From UBA6168 sp041392505 (GTDB taxonomy: Bacteria; Bacteroidota; Bacteroidia; Chitinophagales; Saprospiraceae): a stretch of 64,000 nt of DNA. Under the pieces are notes generated by a model. It did not search any database, was not told the origin of the DNA, and saw only the letters and a program-made list of their open reading frames with translations. Position 1 is the stretch's first letter. Every line of letters starts with the position of its first letter. The translations under genes were made by a program, and so were the position numbers. Below, piece by piece: positions 34,612 through 44,019 of this stretch. The stretch is taken from contig JAWKLX010000008.1 in assembly GCA_041392505.1 (NCBI GenBank), positions 164,870-228,869 of the forward strand, in the 5' to 3' direction.

Positions 34612-36441
34612 ATGGAGAATCTTTTCATCGTTTATCAAAAAGCAGTCAAGCTACTTGAACTTGGCCGACCCGCTGCAGCTCGGAAAGAACTGCTGCAATT
34701 ACTGACAGCCGAGCCGAAATTCGCCCCGGCGCTCAGCACCATGGCGCTTTGTTTTTTTGAAGAAAAAGATTTTAAAAAAGCCGCTGAATACGCCCGGGCA
34801 GCACTGGAACAATCGCCCAACGAAAGCGAATTCCATTTTGTTCTGGGCATGGTTCAGACTGGTCTTGAAGAATGGGAAGCGGCTATTAACAGTATTGAAA
34901 CGGCGGTTGCGCTCAACCCCAACAATGCAGAGTACTTTGTGCAGCTTTCCCTACTATATCTTCAATTAAAAATATACGGTAAGGCCCGACAGAACCTTGA
35001 GAAAGCGCTGGCAATCGACCCCGGACACGAAGTTGCCCTCGGGTTACGAAGCCATTATGAGAACTTGCTGGGTCGAGATCAATCGGCTCGACAATACATG
35101 GATAAAGCCATTGGAGCGAATCCCGAAAATACGGCCCTGCACTGGGAAATGGGGGATCAGGCATTCAATAAAGGGGATTATGGTCAAGCTGCCTTTCACT
35201 ACCAGTTGGTGCTGCAAAAACAGCCGGGTGAATGGCAACTTCGGGAGCGATTTTTGGATGCCCGGCTGGGTCTTCATGCTGTTTACAAATGGCTGGCGAT
35301 TAAATACCGGCCTTTTTTTACCGTAAGTTATGCCACTCTTATTTTTGACATATTCCTTGTCATTTTAGGTGCGGTCATGCTGAAAGAAAGAGATACGGGG
35401 GAGTCGTATTTTATGTACTTAAAATGGCTGACTGTTTTACTCGCCATAAAAAGTTTTATTTTTTGGTTCTTGCGAACAATTGGGCACATTTGGATGCGCC
35501 ATAAAATCTGGAAGCTGCACTGGGTTGAGCATTTAAATTATTCCACCTACCTGCAATTGAGTGCTTTAATGGCCATCACCAGTTTTCTTTTTTACTTGGT
35601 ATCCAAAGATTTTCTATGGTTGGGTACAGCCATGGTTTTATTGATTTTGGCTCTGGTGTCGATGGTTCATTTACTGTTGGAAGACACCAAGAAAAAGAAG
35701 TTTTTCCGGTTTTATTTGTATTTTATTTATTCTGTTGGAGCTACTACATTCATTACCGAACTGGTCGTTCCCGGAGGTGTTCAGCAGCTGGTTGATCTGC
35801 TGGTTTTTAGTATATTCGGCCCGGTGGTTCTTGCTATAGTTTGGGAGACTGTAAGAGATGCCATAAATAAAAAAACGGTTCCTATTAAAAGCCTCGAAAA
35901 GCGATCCGTTTCCATGAAAATAAAAATATTGGATTGGGTGGTGGTGCCGATTGGATTGGGGGTTTTTGGTGTGGGTGGATTTTACGGAACTAATATCGTC
36001 AGTGTTTTGGCTTTTGGAATTATCTGGGGTGGAATTGGGGTTGCTACTGCGGCATTATTATTTTATTATCTAAAAAAGAAGCAGTCTCCTTTATTGAATT
36101 TGGAAAGTAATTTTGAAACTATTGATGACCGTACGACCCGTGTTTTCCGGATATTGTTGTCGGTGTTTTTTTTGGTTCTATTGTCGGGCATTTGCATCAC
36201 GGCATTTTCTGGGTTAGGAAAAACAACACAGGAAAGAGCAGCTATTGTAAAACATGGAAATAACGAAAAAAAAGAACGTGCTTATGTTTGGGTAATGTAC
36301 CGGGGAAAAACAGTGAAACTGCGGCCAGATCGCATAACTTGGGAGGCGGCCATCCATGCTGATTCCGTGCTCCTCACTGTCCGTAAAAGCCTTTTTGCGG
36401 TGGAATATGTTGATAATATTTCGGTTATAGAAAAAGAGTAA
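34612..36441 (+). CDS. TPR-repeat polytopic membrane protein
   Basis: Start chosen at ATG 34612 (MENLFIVYQKAVKLLELG), 609 residues; the open frame reaches back to a TTG at 34537. About six TPR units occupy residues 1-210 (for example AAEYARAALEQSPNESEFHFVLGMVQ). The second half has about eight hydrophobic helices in two groups. The extreme C-terminus is again soluble (YVWVMYRGKTVKLRPDRITWEAA). N-terminal TPRs suggest protein-protein contacts at the cytoplasmic face. No family is recognised. Confidence 0.7.
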   Translation: MENLFIVYQKAVKLLELGRPAAARKELLQLLTAEPKFAPALSTMALCFFEEKDFKKAAEYARAALEQSPNESEFHFVLGMVQTGLEEWEAAINSIETAVALNPNNAEYFVQLSLLYLQLKIYGKARQNLEKALAIDPGHEVALGLRSHYENLLGRDQSARQYMDKAIGANPENTALHWEMGDQAFNKGDYGQAAFHYQLVLQKQPGEWQLRERFLDARLGLHAVYKWLAIKYRPFFTVSYATLIFDIFLVILGAVMLKERDTGESYFMYLKWLTVLLAIKSFIFWFLRTIGHIWMRHKIWKLHWVEHLNYSTYLQLSALMAITSFLFYLVSKDFLWLGTAMVLLILALVSMVHLLLEDTKKKKFFRFYLYFIYSVGATTFITELVVPGGVQQLVDLLVFSIFGPVVLAIVWETVRDAINKKTVPIKSLEKRSVSMKIKILDWVVVPIGLGVFGVGGFYGTNIVSVLAFGIIWGGIGVATAALLFYYLKKKQSPLLNLESNFETIDDRTTRVFRILLSVFFLVLLSGICITAFSGLGKTTQERAAIVKHGNNEKKERAYVWVMYRGKTVKLRPDRITWEAAIHADSVLLTVRKSLFAVEYVDNISVIEKE

Positions 36442-36517
36442 AATGGTTGTCAAAATAGTAATGATAAATCACTCCATCAATCCTTGACAGATTAGAGCGA
36501 GCGAATTTCAAAGAAGC

Positions 36518-36970
36518 TTATAAAACCTTCCCCCCCACATCCCGCAACGCATATACATGCAAAGAAACCGCAGGCATCCGGTTTGGGTTTTCCACTACGT
36601 GCAAAGCCAGTTCATCATGGATGTAAGTTAAGGCCCCTGTTGGGCATTCATATTTTCCCAATTCTTTTTCTGGGTTGGTTGGGTCAAATCTGGTTTCTTG
36701 CAATTGGCCGGACAAGACCCGCATCAGGCCGCCACCGGGTGGGTGTTTATGCTTATTGCTTTTTTGAAATGCTGGCCAATAAATCAATGTTAATTTGAGA
36801 TCGGACTCAAGGAGCAGGAGGACGTTGGTGGGTTCTTTTTTTTCAAAATAAGTTTTCCAATCATCGCCACGGTAAGTTTCAAACTCGGCCAATATTTCCA
36901 GCACGTTGTCAATGCCTGTAATTTGTGCCTTGCTTTTTAATTGATAAATCAACTGAGGTAATTGTTTCAT
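36518..36970 (-). CDS. Cysteine-dioxygenase-like cupin protein
   Basis: A protein of 150 residues with a cupin metal centre: HKHPPGGGLMRVLSGQLQETRF supplies the HxH pair near 75-77, and a later His in ELALHVVEN is the likely third ligand. This matches type I cysteine dioxygenases, which oxidise thiols such as cysteine to sulfinates with Fe(II). The enzyme is shorter than the mammalian form, as is usual for bacteria. It stands alone, between the TPR gene and the broken M14 gene. The substrate is inferred only. Confidence 0.75.
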   Translation of the reverse strand: MKQLPQLIYQLKSKAQITGIDNVLEILAEFETYRGDDWKTYFEKKEPTNVLLLLESDLKLTLIYWPAFQKSNKHKHPPGGGLMRVLSGQLQETRFDPTNPEKELGKYECPTGALTYIHDELALHVVENPNRMPAVSLHVYALRDVGGKVL

Positions 36971-37156
36971 GTTGGTTTGTTTTATTGCGTTTATACTTGC
37001 AAACCAAAAATGAAATAATTATCAAATAAGCGGCAGGTCATTTGAGTGGATGGCGCATCTTTATTAGTGGATGGTAATTAATTTTAAGGCGTAGTGACAA
37101 GAACTATAGCCAGAAATTAGCAGGATTTTAATAGTGCTATTTTTCAGTAAATGGGA

Positions 37157-38236
37157 TCAATGGACAGGTATTTCTATTTTCTGCATCAACCGTCCGACGG
37201 GGTACAAATTATGTGTTTTTTCATAATGGGGTGTTTGGGAATAAACCCAGCCCAATTGCGCCCACCTATTTTTGGCAAATTCTGGATCGCTATTTTTCTT
37301 TTTCTTCCAATTCTTTTTTTATCGATGGGTTTTCTTTTAAAAAATGCCGCTATATCCTCAAAAAACATAAGCTGAAAACCCTCTTTTTGACCCAATATGC
37401 CATCAAAAAAATTCAGGCAAAATAACTGTCCGGAGCCTGTGGTTCTGAGTGTTTCGATAATATACCGGGCGGCGGGCTGGTCGGTAAAAACGACATAATC
37501 CCCTTGGTGAAATGGCCAAGCCACCATTGTTTTTTCTACCTCTATATCATGATGTAAACAATGTCCCTCGTATGCTTTTTCGGTCTTCGTATTTTTTGAT
37601 GTAATACATTTCCATTTCCGTTAATAAATCGCTGGTTAATTGTTTTATTTCCACATTATTCCAAGTCAGGCGTTCTATTATTTCGGAATATGCTTGCGGG
37701 ATGATGTAGGCATAAGGTTTTTCGATTTCTATTTTAGGGGAAAAATAATTCCAGTATGGGATTTCTTTTGCATAAGGTTTATTCCGGTCATAAAATAAAC
37801 GGTCTAGTCCAGTGACTTCGGAGGGCTTGTATATTGCTTCATAACCTTTAAATAAAATCATGTCGGATTTATCTTTATTTATTTTCCAGTCAATGGTTAT
37901 TTTGTTTTCTGTCAAATAATTTTCGATGGCCTTTTTTCTGGTATTAATTATTTTTTCGTGGCGTTTATTTATTTCATTAGTTATTTCCATGAAAGCATAA
38001 GTTGCTTTTAATCTGTCGGGATAAGGTTTGAGCATGTGCGTTTCTGGGACAAAAGAAATGCAGTGGTGAACGGCACCAAACCCAGAACCATATCGAGGTG
38101 AATCGTTAAAACCGGGGATGCCTTCGTCGGGCGTGCTGCCCCAAACATTTACGTAGGGAGTCATTTCCCATTTTCGGTCGGCCATATTTTTATATAAAAC
38201 AGGCAATAAATCTTCCCTGAGATATTTCCCCAACAC
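37157..38236 (-). pseudogene. M14 zinc carboxypeptidase, C-terminal part with several frameshifts
   Basis: The protein sequence continues from the N-terminal fragment upstream, but in several frames. Segment 37547-38236 (LGKYLREDLLPVLYKNMADRKWEMTPYVNVWG...) is preceded by an in-frame TAG. After a further shift comes HHDIEVEKTMVAWPFHQGDYVVFTDQPAARYI (about 37420-37560). The last segment ends ...HYEKTHNLYPVGRLMQKIEIPVH-stop at 37157. Most breaks lie in runs of A or T. The coding sense is otherwise well kept, so decay is recent or the indels are sequence errors. Confidence 0.7.
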
Positions 38237-38916
38237 CTATCCCAATTTGTCTTCTTTTGGGTTGTAAGCATCGTCATGGTATATTGGTAATTCCAGACCG
38301 TTGGAAGTATGGTTGTCGATAAAAAAACATCCGGCTGCCAATGATTGAAGATTTGATTAAATGTTTGTGCATTTTTAGAATCACATTTAATAAAATCTCG
38401 GTTGAGGTCAAGGTTTTTGGCGTTTCCCCGAAAGCCGTATTCATTGGGGCCGTTCTGATTAACTCGACTACTGGGGCCCCGGTTGAGGCCGCCGCCGATG
38501 TTGTAAAACGGAATGACAACCAGTACGACATTTTCCAAATGCACTTGTCGATCAGGATTTTCCAAATAATCCCGCACGAGCATCATGGTGGCATCCACGC
38601 CTTCCGGCTCGCCGGGGTGGATGGCGTTGTTGATGAGCAGGACGCATTTGCTTTGTTGTTTTATTTTAAGCACATCAAAGTTTTTATCCTTTGATAAAAC
38701 GGCTACATGGAGAGGATGGCCAGAGTCGGTCGTGCCCCATTCACTGAGTTGTAGTTGGTCATGTTTTTCCGCCAGTTGTTTATAGAAATCAATGGCTTCG
38801 AAATAGGTGGCCGTCGTATTGCTGTCTTTTTCAAATGGGGTCAGCAACAGGGTAGGGGGTTGGGCAGTCATAATAAATGGTATTAATAAGCAGATTAGTG
38901 TGAGTACTTTATCCAT
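38161..38916 (-). CDS. M14 zinc carboxypeptidase, N-terminal fragment
   Basis: A signal peptide (1-18, ending IMTAQ) is followed by an M14 metallopeptidase domain: zinc ligands in NNAIHPGEPEG (HxxE) near 95-100, substrate-binding GGLNRG and NLDLNRDF (the conserved Arg), and, in a shifted frame, DNHTSNG with the third ligand His. The annotated frame goes wrong after PDVFL (about 38325) and ends in nonsense. Family enzymes of this size have about 580 residues, matching the full span to 37157. The intact protein would trim peptides in the periplasm. Confidence 0.75.
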   Translation of the reverse strand: MDKVLTLICLLIPFIMTAQPPTLLLTPFEKDSNTTATYFEAIDFYKQLAEKHDQLQLSEWGTTDSGHPLHVAVLSKDKNFDVLKIKQQSKCVLLINNAIHPGEPEGVDATMMLVRDYLENPDRQVHLENVVLVVIPFYNIGGGLNRGPSSRVNQNGPNEYGFRGNAKNLDLNRDFIKCDSKNAQTFNQIFNHWQPDVFLSTTILPTVWNYQYTMTMLTTQKKTNWDRCWGNISGKIYCLFYIKIWPTENGK

Positions 38917-39239
38917 CAGGTTATTTTTTGTTTAAAAGACGAATGTAGGCGATTGATTTTGAAGACAAAAAAGGAGAAGAGGAAGGGGTGAAAAATTTTC
39001 AAAAAAATAATCTTTGGGTGTCAACAAATTCTTATAGGCAAACGTTTTTTGCTGCTCATTTTCAACGCCCTTTTTCAAATAAAAATGGATAGGTAAATAT
39101 TTGCCAAAAAAAATGGGATTAAGTTGCTTCGTATTGACCAATTCACCCACTTTTGCCCTGTCAGGTGCGGCGTTAGCTGCGGTGGCAAGCTGTTGATGAA
39201 AATAGGCTGATCAATTTTAAAAAACAAAATGCACAAACA

Positions 39240-40013
39240 ATGACAACCCTTGCCAAGCCAGTTAAAACATTTGCCCGCCCTGTGATGCCCGGTTCTTTTG
39301 AGGCAGAAAACCATTGGTATCCCAAAGCGCTAAATGCGACTATCCACCCGATGGTCAACTTTTTCCTCAATCTGGATCAAGAACGCATTATCACTCGATA
39401 TTGCCACCTCTATCCAAAGGTGCGACCTAAAGTACTCCGGGATATCCTGAACTATGATTGCCGTTATTTTCTGTGGGGCGGAGCGGACCTTATCAACGTT
39501 ACATCGGCAGGTGGTCGTCGGCAGATGGTGGTGATTGAAAATAATTCCTGCCCCAGTGGTCAAAAATCCATGCCGCTCATCGACGACCATGATGAGCAGG
39601 GGACTTATCGGTGGTTAATGGAACGGACCTTTGCGCCACATTTGAAAAAAAGGAGACCTAAGGTAAAAGGTGGGTTGGCAGTGATCTATGATAAAAATCC
39701 TATGGAGGTGACGGGCTACGCAGCGGTCATGGCCGATGTGTTCAATGAACCTGTGTTTTTGGTGACGTTTTACAAAGACAACCCCAAACCAGCGGTTAAA
39801 TTTGATGATGGCATCATGTACGTTCGGAGCAAGGGTGGTCAGTGGCATCCTATTCGAGCAGCTACCTCACCCAAAAGCCCCAACCGTTTGCCGCTGCACA
39901 CCAAAACCCGTATCCTAAACCCAATAGTAGCCTGTCTGGCAGGGGGCGGAACAAGATGCTGGCGGCCAAGGCTTATGATATGTACAATGAAGAACTGGAA
40001 GGGACCAGCTTGA
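39240..40013 (+). CDS. ATP-grasp ligase-like protein, N-terminal part of a frameshifted gene
   Basis: The first 206 residues (to about HPIRAA, 39857) read as a well-kept protein: WYPKALNATIHPMVNFFLNLDQERIITRYCHLYP and DCRYFLWGGADLINVTSAGGRRQMVVIENNSCPSGQKSMP. This type belongs to a poorly studied ATP-grasp group. After that the frame swaps at least three times between this ORF and the one at 39842-40690 (YLTQKP in one, NRLPLHTKTRILNPI in the other, RNKMLAAKAYD in the first again). One intact gene at 39240-40690 is the likely ancestor. It heads a set with a second ATP-grasp gene and a deacylase. Confidence 0.6.
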   Translation: MTTLAKPVKTFARPVMPGSFEAENHWYPKALNATIHPMVNFFLNLDQERIITRYCHLYPKVRPKVLRDILNYDCRYFLWGGADLINVTSAGGRRQMVVIENNSCPSGQKSMPLIDDHDEQGTYRWLMERTFAPHLKKRRPKVKGGLAVIYDKNPMEVTGYAAVMADVFNEPVFLVTFYKDNPKPAVKFDDGIMYVRSKGGQWHPIRAATSPKSPNRLPLHTKTRILNPIVACLAGGGTRCWRPRLMICTMKNWKGPA

Positions 40014-40690
40014 GCATCCGCATGCCGGAAACGATCAGGGATGTCCGAAAAGGGGAGATACCCGGCTGGGTAGAAAAAATGGGTGGCCATGCGGTCATCA
40101 AAGTGCCGTACAGCAACGCCGGGCAAGGCGTTTATACCATCGTCACTAAAAAGGAGTTGGATGAATTCATGGAGTTGGAATTTGAATACGACCGCTTTAT
40201 CGTACAGAGTCTGATTGGCAACTACAACTGGAGTTCCACTTCATCGACTGGTAAATATTACCATGTTGGCACTATGCCCAATAAATTAGGAGAAACGTTT
40301 GTCTCCGACCTGCGGATGATGGTCAGTTCGACACCTACCGGCATTAGGCCCATCTGCGTTTATGCCCGGCGGGGGCGGTTGCCATTGGCCGACCGGCTGC
40401 GGGAAGGCGATGATAGCTGGGGAATGCTCGGCACCAACTTGTCCATCAAAAAACCGGACGGCACTTGGGATTCTGACACCAACCGCCTGATGCTCATGGA
40501 CCGGCGTGATTTCAACAAGCTAGGCATGGGCATCGATGACCTGATAGAAGCATATATCCAGACAGTACTTTCCATGATTGCCATTGATAAAATGGCGCAG
40601 CAACTGATGACTGCTGAGGGCCGTTTTCGCATGCGGCTTTTCAAACAATTGAACGATGACCCCGCCCTCATTAATGAGATTTTAATGTAG
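39842..40690 (+). CDS. ATP-grasp ligase-like protein, C-terminal part
   Basis: The reliable part starts at about 39950 (RNKMLAAKAYDMYNEELEG). It holds a plausible ATP-grasp core: GGHAVIKVPYSNAGQGVYTI (the phosphate-binding loop with a conserved Lys), YDRFIVQSLIG, and further on DLRMMVSSTPTGIRPICVYARR. The family joins a carboxylate to an amine using ATP. The residues before position 39950 in this frame are mostly out of register with the true protein. It is followed by the second ATP-grasp gene after 137 bp. Confidence 0.65.
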   Translation: MASYSSSYLTQKPQPFAAAHQNPYPKPNSSLSGRGRNKMLAAKAYDMYNEELEGTSLSIRMPETIRDVRKGEIPGWVEKMGGHAVIKVPYSNAGQGVYTIVTKKELDEFMELEFEYDRFIVQSLIGNYNWSSTSSTGKYYHVGTMPNKLGETFVSDLRMMVSSTPTGIRPICVYARRGRLPLADRLREGDDSWGMLGTNLSIKKPDGTWDSDTNRLMLMDRRDFNKLGMGIDDLIEAYIQTVLSMIAIDKMAQQLMTAEGRFRMRLFKQLNDDPALINEILM

Positions 40691-40827
40691 ATGGCTTTAC
40701 GGTTAAATGGTTTTATGGTTATTTCGCACACTCAATTGGGCGAATCATTTATCCTTTCGGTTTAGCTTGAAAATTCAAACCAAATTTCAACGGACCGTGA
40801 AACAGGCGCCTTGAAGCCATTCAATCC

Positions 40828-41832
40828 ATGTCAGTGAACAAAATGAACCTATTGGTACTGACCGACCACAGTACCCACAGCGAAGAGAACTCCATTTATT
40901 TGCTCCTTCGGGAAATGTTGCGCCACCCGCTCTGCGAACGGATCGACGTGGCCAGCCGGGGGATAGATGGTAACAAGTTGTTTTTTGAAAAAATGGCTGC
41001 GAAGACCTTGTACGGTACGCAAGTCAGTGCCATGTTTTCTTATCGGGAGGACGCCTATTTTTTCAAAAAAAACCTGATGAAACTGGCCCTCCGCAACTAC
41101 GATGCGGTGTTGATGCGGTTGCCCTATCCGGTGCCAAAAGGGTTTTGGGCATTTTTGGAAACAACATTCAAACACGCCGTCATCGTCAATAAGCCAATGG
41201 GGATTGAAGAGGTTGGCAATAAAGCGTTCATGTTGAATTTCCCCGATGTGTGCCCGCCTATACAGCACTGTGTCAGTATAGATGACATTGAAACGTTTCG
41301 GCAAAAATTTCCGATAGTATTGAAACCCGTAAAAAATTATGGCGGAAAAGGTATCGTAAAAATAGAAGGCGATAAAGCCTCCGTCGTTGGTGGTAAAACG
41401 GTCGATTACGCAGATTTTATCAAAACGATTAGCGGCACAGACATTGATTATTTGGGTGTCCAGTTTTTGAAAAATGTTGGGATGGGTGACAAGCGGATCG
41501 TCGTTTGCAATGGGGAAATTTTAGGCGCTTCCCTTCGCACGCCCAAAAAGGGCAGTTGGATCTGTAATATTTCTCAAGGTGGCAGTTCCTGGGCGGATGA
41601 GGCGGATGTAGATGAGCAGGCGATTGTAAAACGGATCGACCCAGTATTGCAGGAGCATGGCGTCATTTTTTATGGCATCGATACCTTGGTCAATGATGAT
41701 GGCAAAAGGGTTTTATCAGAAATAAATACGGCCAGTATTGGTGGCATCATCAGGATTGAGGAGTACAGCAAGCGGCCGGTTATGAAGCGGGCCGCTGAAT
41801 TGCTGTGGGATTATTTTTCGGAAAATTCTTGA
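40828..41832 (+). CDS. RimK/glutathione-synthetase-like ATP-grasp ligase
   Basis: A carboxylate-amine ligase of 334 residues (start could also be ATG 40843). The N-terminal domain resembles the glutathione-synthetase substrate domain (MNLLVLTDHS...; YDAVLMRLPYPVPKGFWAFLETTF, similar to the D-x-R-x-x-P-P-x-D region). ATP-grasp motifs follow: FPIVLKPVKNYGGKGIVKI (lysine and Gly-rich loop), LGVQFLKNVGMGDKRIVVCNGEILGASLR, and VLSEINTASIGGI (Mg-binding Glu/Asn). It probably couples amino acids to a peptide or small molecule. The neighbouring deacylase gene 101 bp downstream suggests a shared pathway. Confidence 0.85.
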   Translation: MSVNKMNLLVLTDHSTHSEENSIYLLLREMLRHPLCERIDVASRGIDGNKLFFEKMAAKTLYGTQVSAMFSYREDAYFFKKNLMKLALRNYDAVLMRLPYPVPKGFWAFLETTFKHAVIVNKPMGIEEVGNKAFMLNFPDVCPPIQHCVSIDDIETFRQKFPIVLKPVKNYGGKGIVKIEGDKASVVGGKTVDYADFIKTISGTDIDYLGVQFLKNVGMGDKRIVVCNGEILGASLRTPKKGSWICNISQGGSSWADEADVDEQAIVKRIDPVLQEHGVIFYGIDTLVNDDGKRVLSEINTASIGGIIRIEEYSKRPVMKRAAELLWDYFSENS

Positions 41833-41933
41833 ATAATAGGCAGGCTTTATCAAAATTAGAATCAGTTTAAATATGGTCAAATTCAGTTTCAGGCAATTTT
41901 ATGATAAGGACTGAAATTGGAAATTGGCCATGA

Positions 41934-42929
41934 ATGTTTTCCAGAAATTTTATGTCAGCAACAAATGAAATGCAGCAAACCCCTCCAACCATAAAAAAAC
42001 TGGACCTTGATGCTGTTGAACCAGGGACGATCCAGCGGTTTTACCTTCATATTGTGAGCGATGGCATGGGGATGCCGATCCTCGTTCCACTAATCGTTGC
42101 TAAAGGTGTTGAAGCAGGGAAAACATTAGGGGTGACGGCGGCAGTACACGGCAACGAACTCAATGGAATACCTGTCATCCAACGACTTTTCAAAGAAATA
42201 GATATCAAGCGCTTAAAAGGCAACATTATTGGAGTGCCGGTAGTGAACGTCCCCTCTTTGGTGCGCCGGACGCGTAGATTCTTAAATGGAAAAGATTTAA
42301 ACCACTTAATGCCGGGGGCAAAAGACGGGGATGTCAGCCAAGTGTATGCTTGGCGACTTATAGACCGTATCGTCAAGCATTTTGATTATCTGATCGACTT
42401 GCACACAGCGAGTTTTGGACGCGTAAATTCCTACTACGTGCGGGCGGACATGGAAAATGAGATAACTCGACAGATGGCATTGCTGCAAAACCCACAGATC
42501 GCCCTGCATAACCCTCCGTCCGATGGCACACTGAGGGGGGCCGCCATGGATTTGGGAATCCACGCTATTACTTTAGAAGTCGGAAACCCTCACCGTTTTC
42601 AGAAAGGTATGATCCGCGAGGGCCTGACAGGGCTGCACAATGTTTTGCATTATCTGGAAATGTTGCCGTCCCAAATTGACCGAGGGGAAGAGGATACAGT
42701 CATTTGCAAAAACTCAGTTTGGATTTACACTGATGTAGGCGGTTTTCTGTCGGTCATTCCAGAGGTAACTTCTTTTGTTAAAAAAGGAGACCTCATCGCC
42801 CGTATGCACAACATTTTTGGTGACCTGATCAAGGAATACCATGCTCCGTATGATGGCGTCGTGATCGGCAAAGAGGTTAACCCGGTCAACCAGACTGGAG
42901 GACGGTTGTTGCATTTAGGTATTTTGTAA
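41934..42929 (+). CDS. Succinylglutamate desuccinylase/aspartoacylase-family hydrolase
   Basis: A zinc-dependent deacylase of 331 residues (AstE/AspA branch of the M14-like fold). Zinc ligands are visible: AAVHGNELNG (His72, Glu75) and LIDLHTASF (His near 155), with Arg-rich VPSLVRRTRRFLNGKDLNH nearby. The late VGNPHRF and TLEVG segments also fit. The C-terminal part (YHAPYDGVVIGKEVNPVNQTG) is the usual barrel-like tail. Such enzymes remove an N-acyl group from an amino acid. Next to two ATP-grasp ligases it may protect, release or recycle their product. Confidence 0.88.
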   Translation: MFSRNFMSATNEMQQTPPTIKKLDLDAVEPGTIQRFYLHIVSDGMGMPILVPLIVAKGVEAGKTLGVTAAVHGNELNGIPVIQRLFKEIDIKRLKGNIIGVPVVNVPSLVRRTRRFLNGKDLNHLMPGAKDGDVSQVYAWRLIDRIVKHFDYLIDLHTASFGRVNSYYVRADMENEITRQMALLQNPQIALHNPPSDGTLRGAAMDLGIHAITLEVGNPHRFQKGMIREGLTGLHNVLHYLEMLPSQIDRGEEDTVICKNSVWIYTDVGGFLSVIPEVTSFVKKGDLIARMHNIFGDLIKEYHAPYDGVVIGKEVNPVNQTGGRLLHLGIL

Positions 42930-43026
42930 TACGAAAATTCGGCAACGAGAAAAAACCTGCCCGCTTCTTTGCATCTATGGGGCTGGCAACTTAACTTTAG
43001 CACATCAACGACATTAGATAAAAGGG

Positions 43027-43935
43027 ATGATTAAGGGAATGAAGCAAGAGCGATTTTTTCAATATCTGCAATACGAGAAACGGTTCTCACCGCATACCCT
43101 CACTGCCTACCAGACCGATCTTGGGCAGTTTATCGATTTCCTAAAATATACATTTGACATCACCTCTTATGAAGAGGTACAGCACACCCATATCCGTTCG
43201 TGGATCGTTGACCTGTTGGGCAAAAAGAACACGACTCGTTCAATCAACCGAAAATTATCCTGCCTAAAAACTTATTTCAAATTTCTGAGGAAGCAAGGAG
43301 CAATCGAAAACAACCCGATGGCCAAAGTTATCGCTCCCAAAACTGGAAAACGGTTGCCGGTATTTGTCAATGAAAACAAGATGGAACTGTTGTTTGCGGA
43401 AGTGGATTTTGGAGAAGGCTTTGCTGGGCTTCGCAACCGTTTGTTGATGGAGCTGCTGTACTGCACTGGTATGCGCCGCTCAGAACTGATCAGTTTGAAA
43501 ATAACAGATATTGACTTTTCTTCCAACCAAATTAAGGTACTGGGCAAAGGGAATAAAGAGCGGCTGATACCAATAGCGCGGCACCTCGTAGGCTTGCTCG
43601 AATCTTATATTCACCAACGTTCATTCGAGGAATTGGAAGTTGGCAACCTTTATTTGTTAATAACAGATAAAGGGAGGCAGATGTACCCAGGGTTTGTGTA
43701 TAATTTAGTAAAAAAGTATTTATCAGCAGTCACAACGCTTGAACAACGTAGCCCCCACGTTTTGCGGCACACTTTTGCTACTCACCTATCCAACAGTGGT
43801 GCAGACCTCAATGCGATCAAGGAGTTGTTGGGCCATTCAAGTTTGGCAGCCACCCAAGTTTATATGCATAATTCCATAGAAAAATTGAAAAAAGTATATG
43901 CACAGGCTCACCCTAAGGCCAAAACCCCCACATAG
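43027..43935 (+). CDS. xerC: Tyrosine recombinase XerC/XerD type
   Basis: A site-specific recombinase of 302 residues, expected to resolve chromosome dimers at dif with a partner. The N-terminal SAM-like core-binding domain fills about 1-90. The catalytic domain holds Arg in CTGMRRSELISL, Lys in VLGKGNKERLIPI, HVLRHTFATHL, LGHSS and the nucleophile Tyr in TQVYMHNS. The gene lies directly before hpf and the tRNA-tuf block, a common arrangement in Bacteroidota, so it is a housekeeping enzyme, not a mobile-element integrase. Whether it is XerC or XerD is not certain. Confidence 0.9.
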   Translation: MIKGMKQERFFQYLQYEKRFSPHTLTAYQTDLGQFIDFLKYTFDITSYEEVQHTHIRSWIVDLLGKKNTTRSINRKLSCLKTYFKFLRKQGAIENNPMAKVIAPKTGKRLPVFVNENKMELLFAEVDFGEGFAGLRNRLLMELLYCTGMRRSELISLKITDIDFSSNQIKVLGKGNKERLIPIARHLVGLLESYIHQRSFEELEVGNLYLLITDKGRQMYPGFVYNLVKKYLSAVTTLEQRSPHVLRHTFATHLSNSGADLNAIKELLGHSSLAATQVYMHNSIEKLKKVYAQAHPKAKTPT

Positions 43936-44019
43936 GTTTTTGGGGTTAAAGGGTACGAACAGTACTGTCCTTTATAACCAAAGCCCTGTTCAAATAATTA
44001 TAATTAACCTTCTAAATTA

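Noticed and set aside
38932..39314. Minus-strand ORFs between the M14 and ATP-grasp genes
   Set aside because: They overlap the start of the ATP-grasp gene in antisense and have no domain or start signal.
43027..43935. The recombinase as a mobile-element integrase
   Set aside because: Its length, motifs and position before hpf and the tRNA-tuf block fit the housekeeping Xer protein; no element ends are seen nearby.
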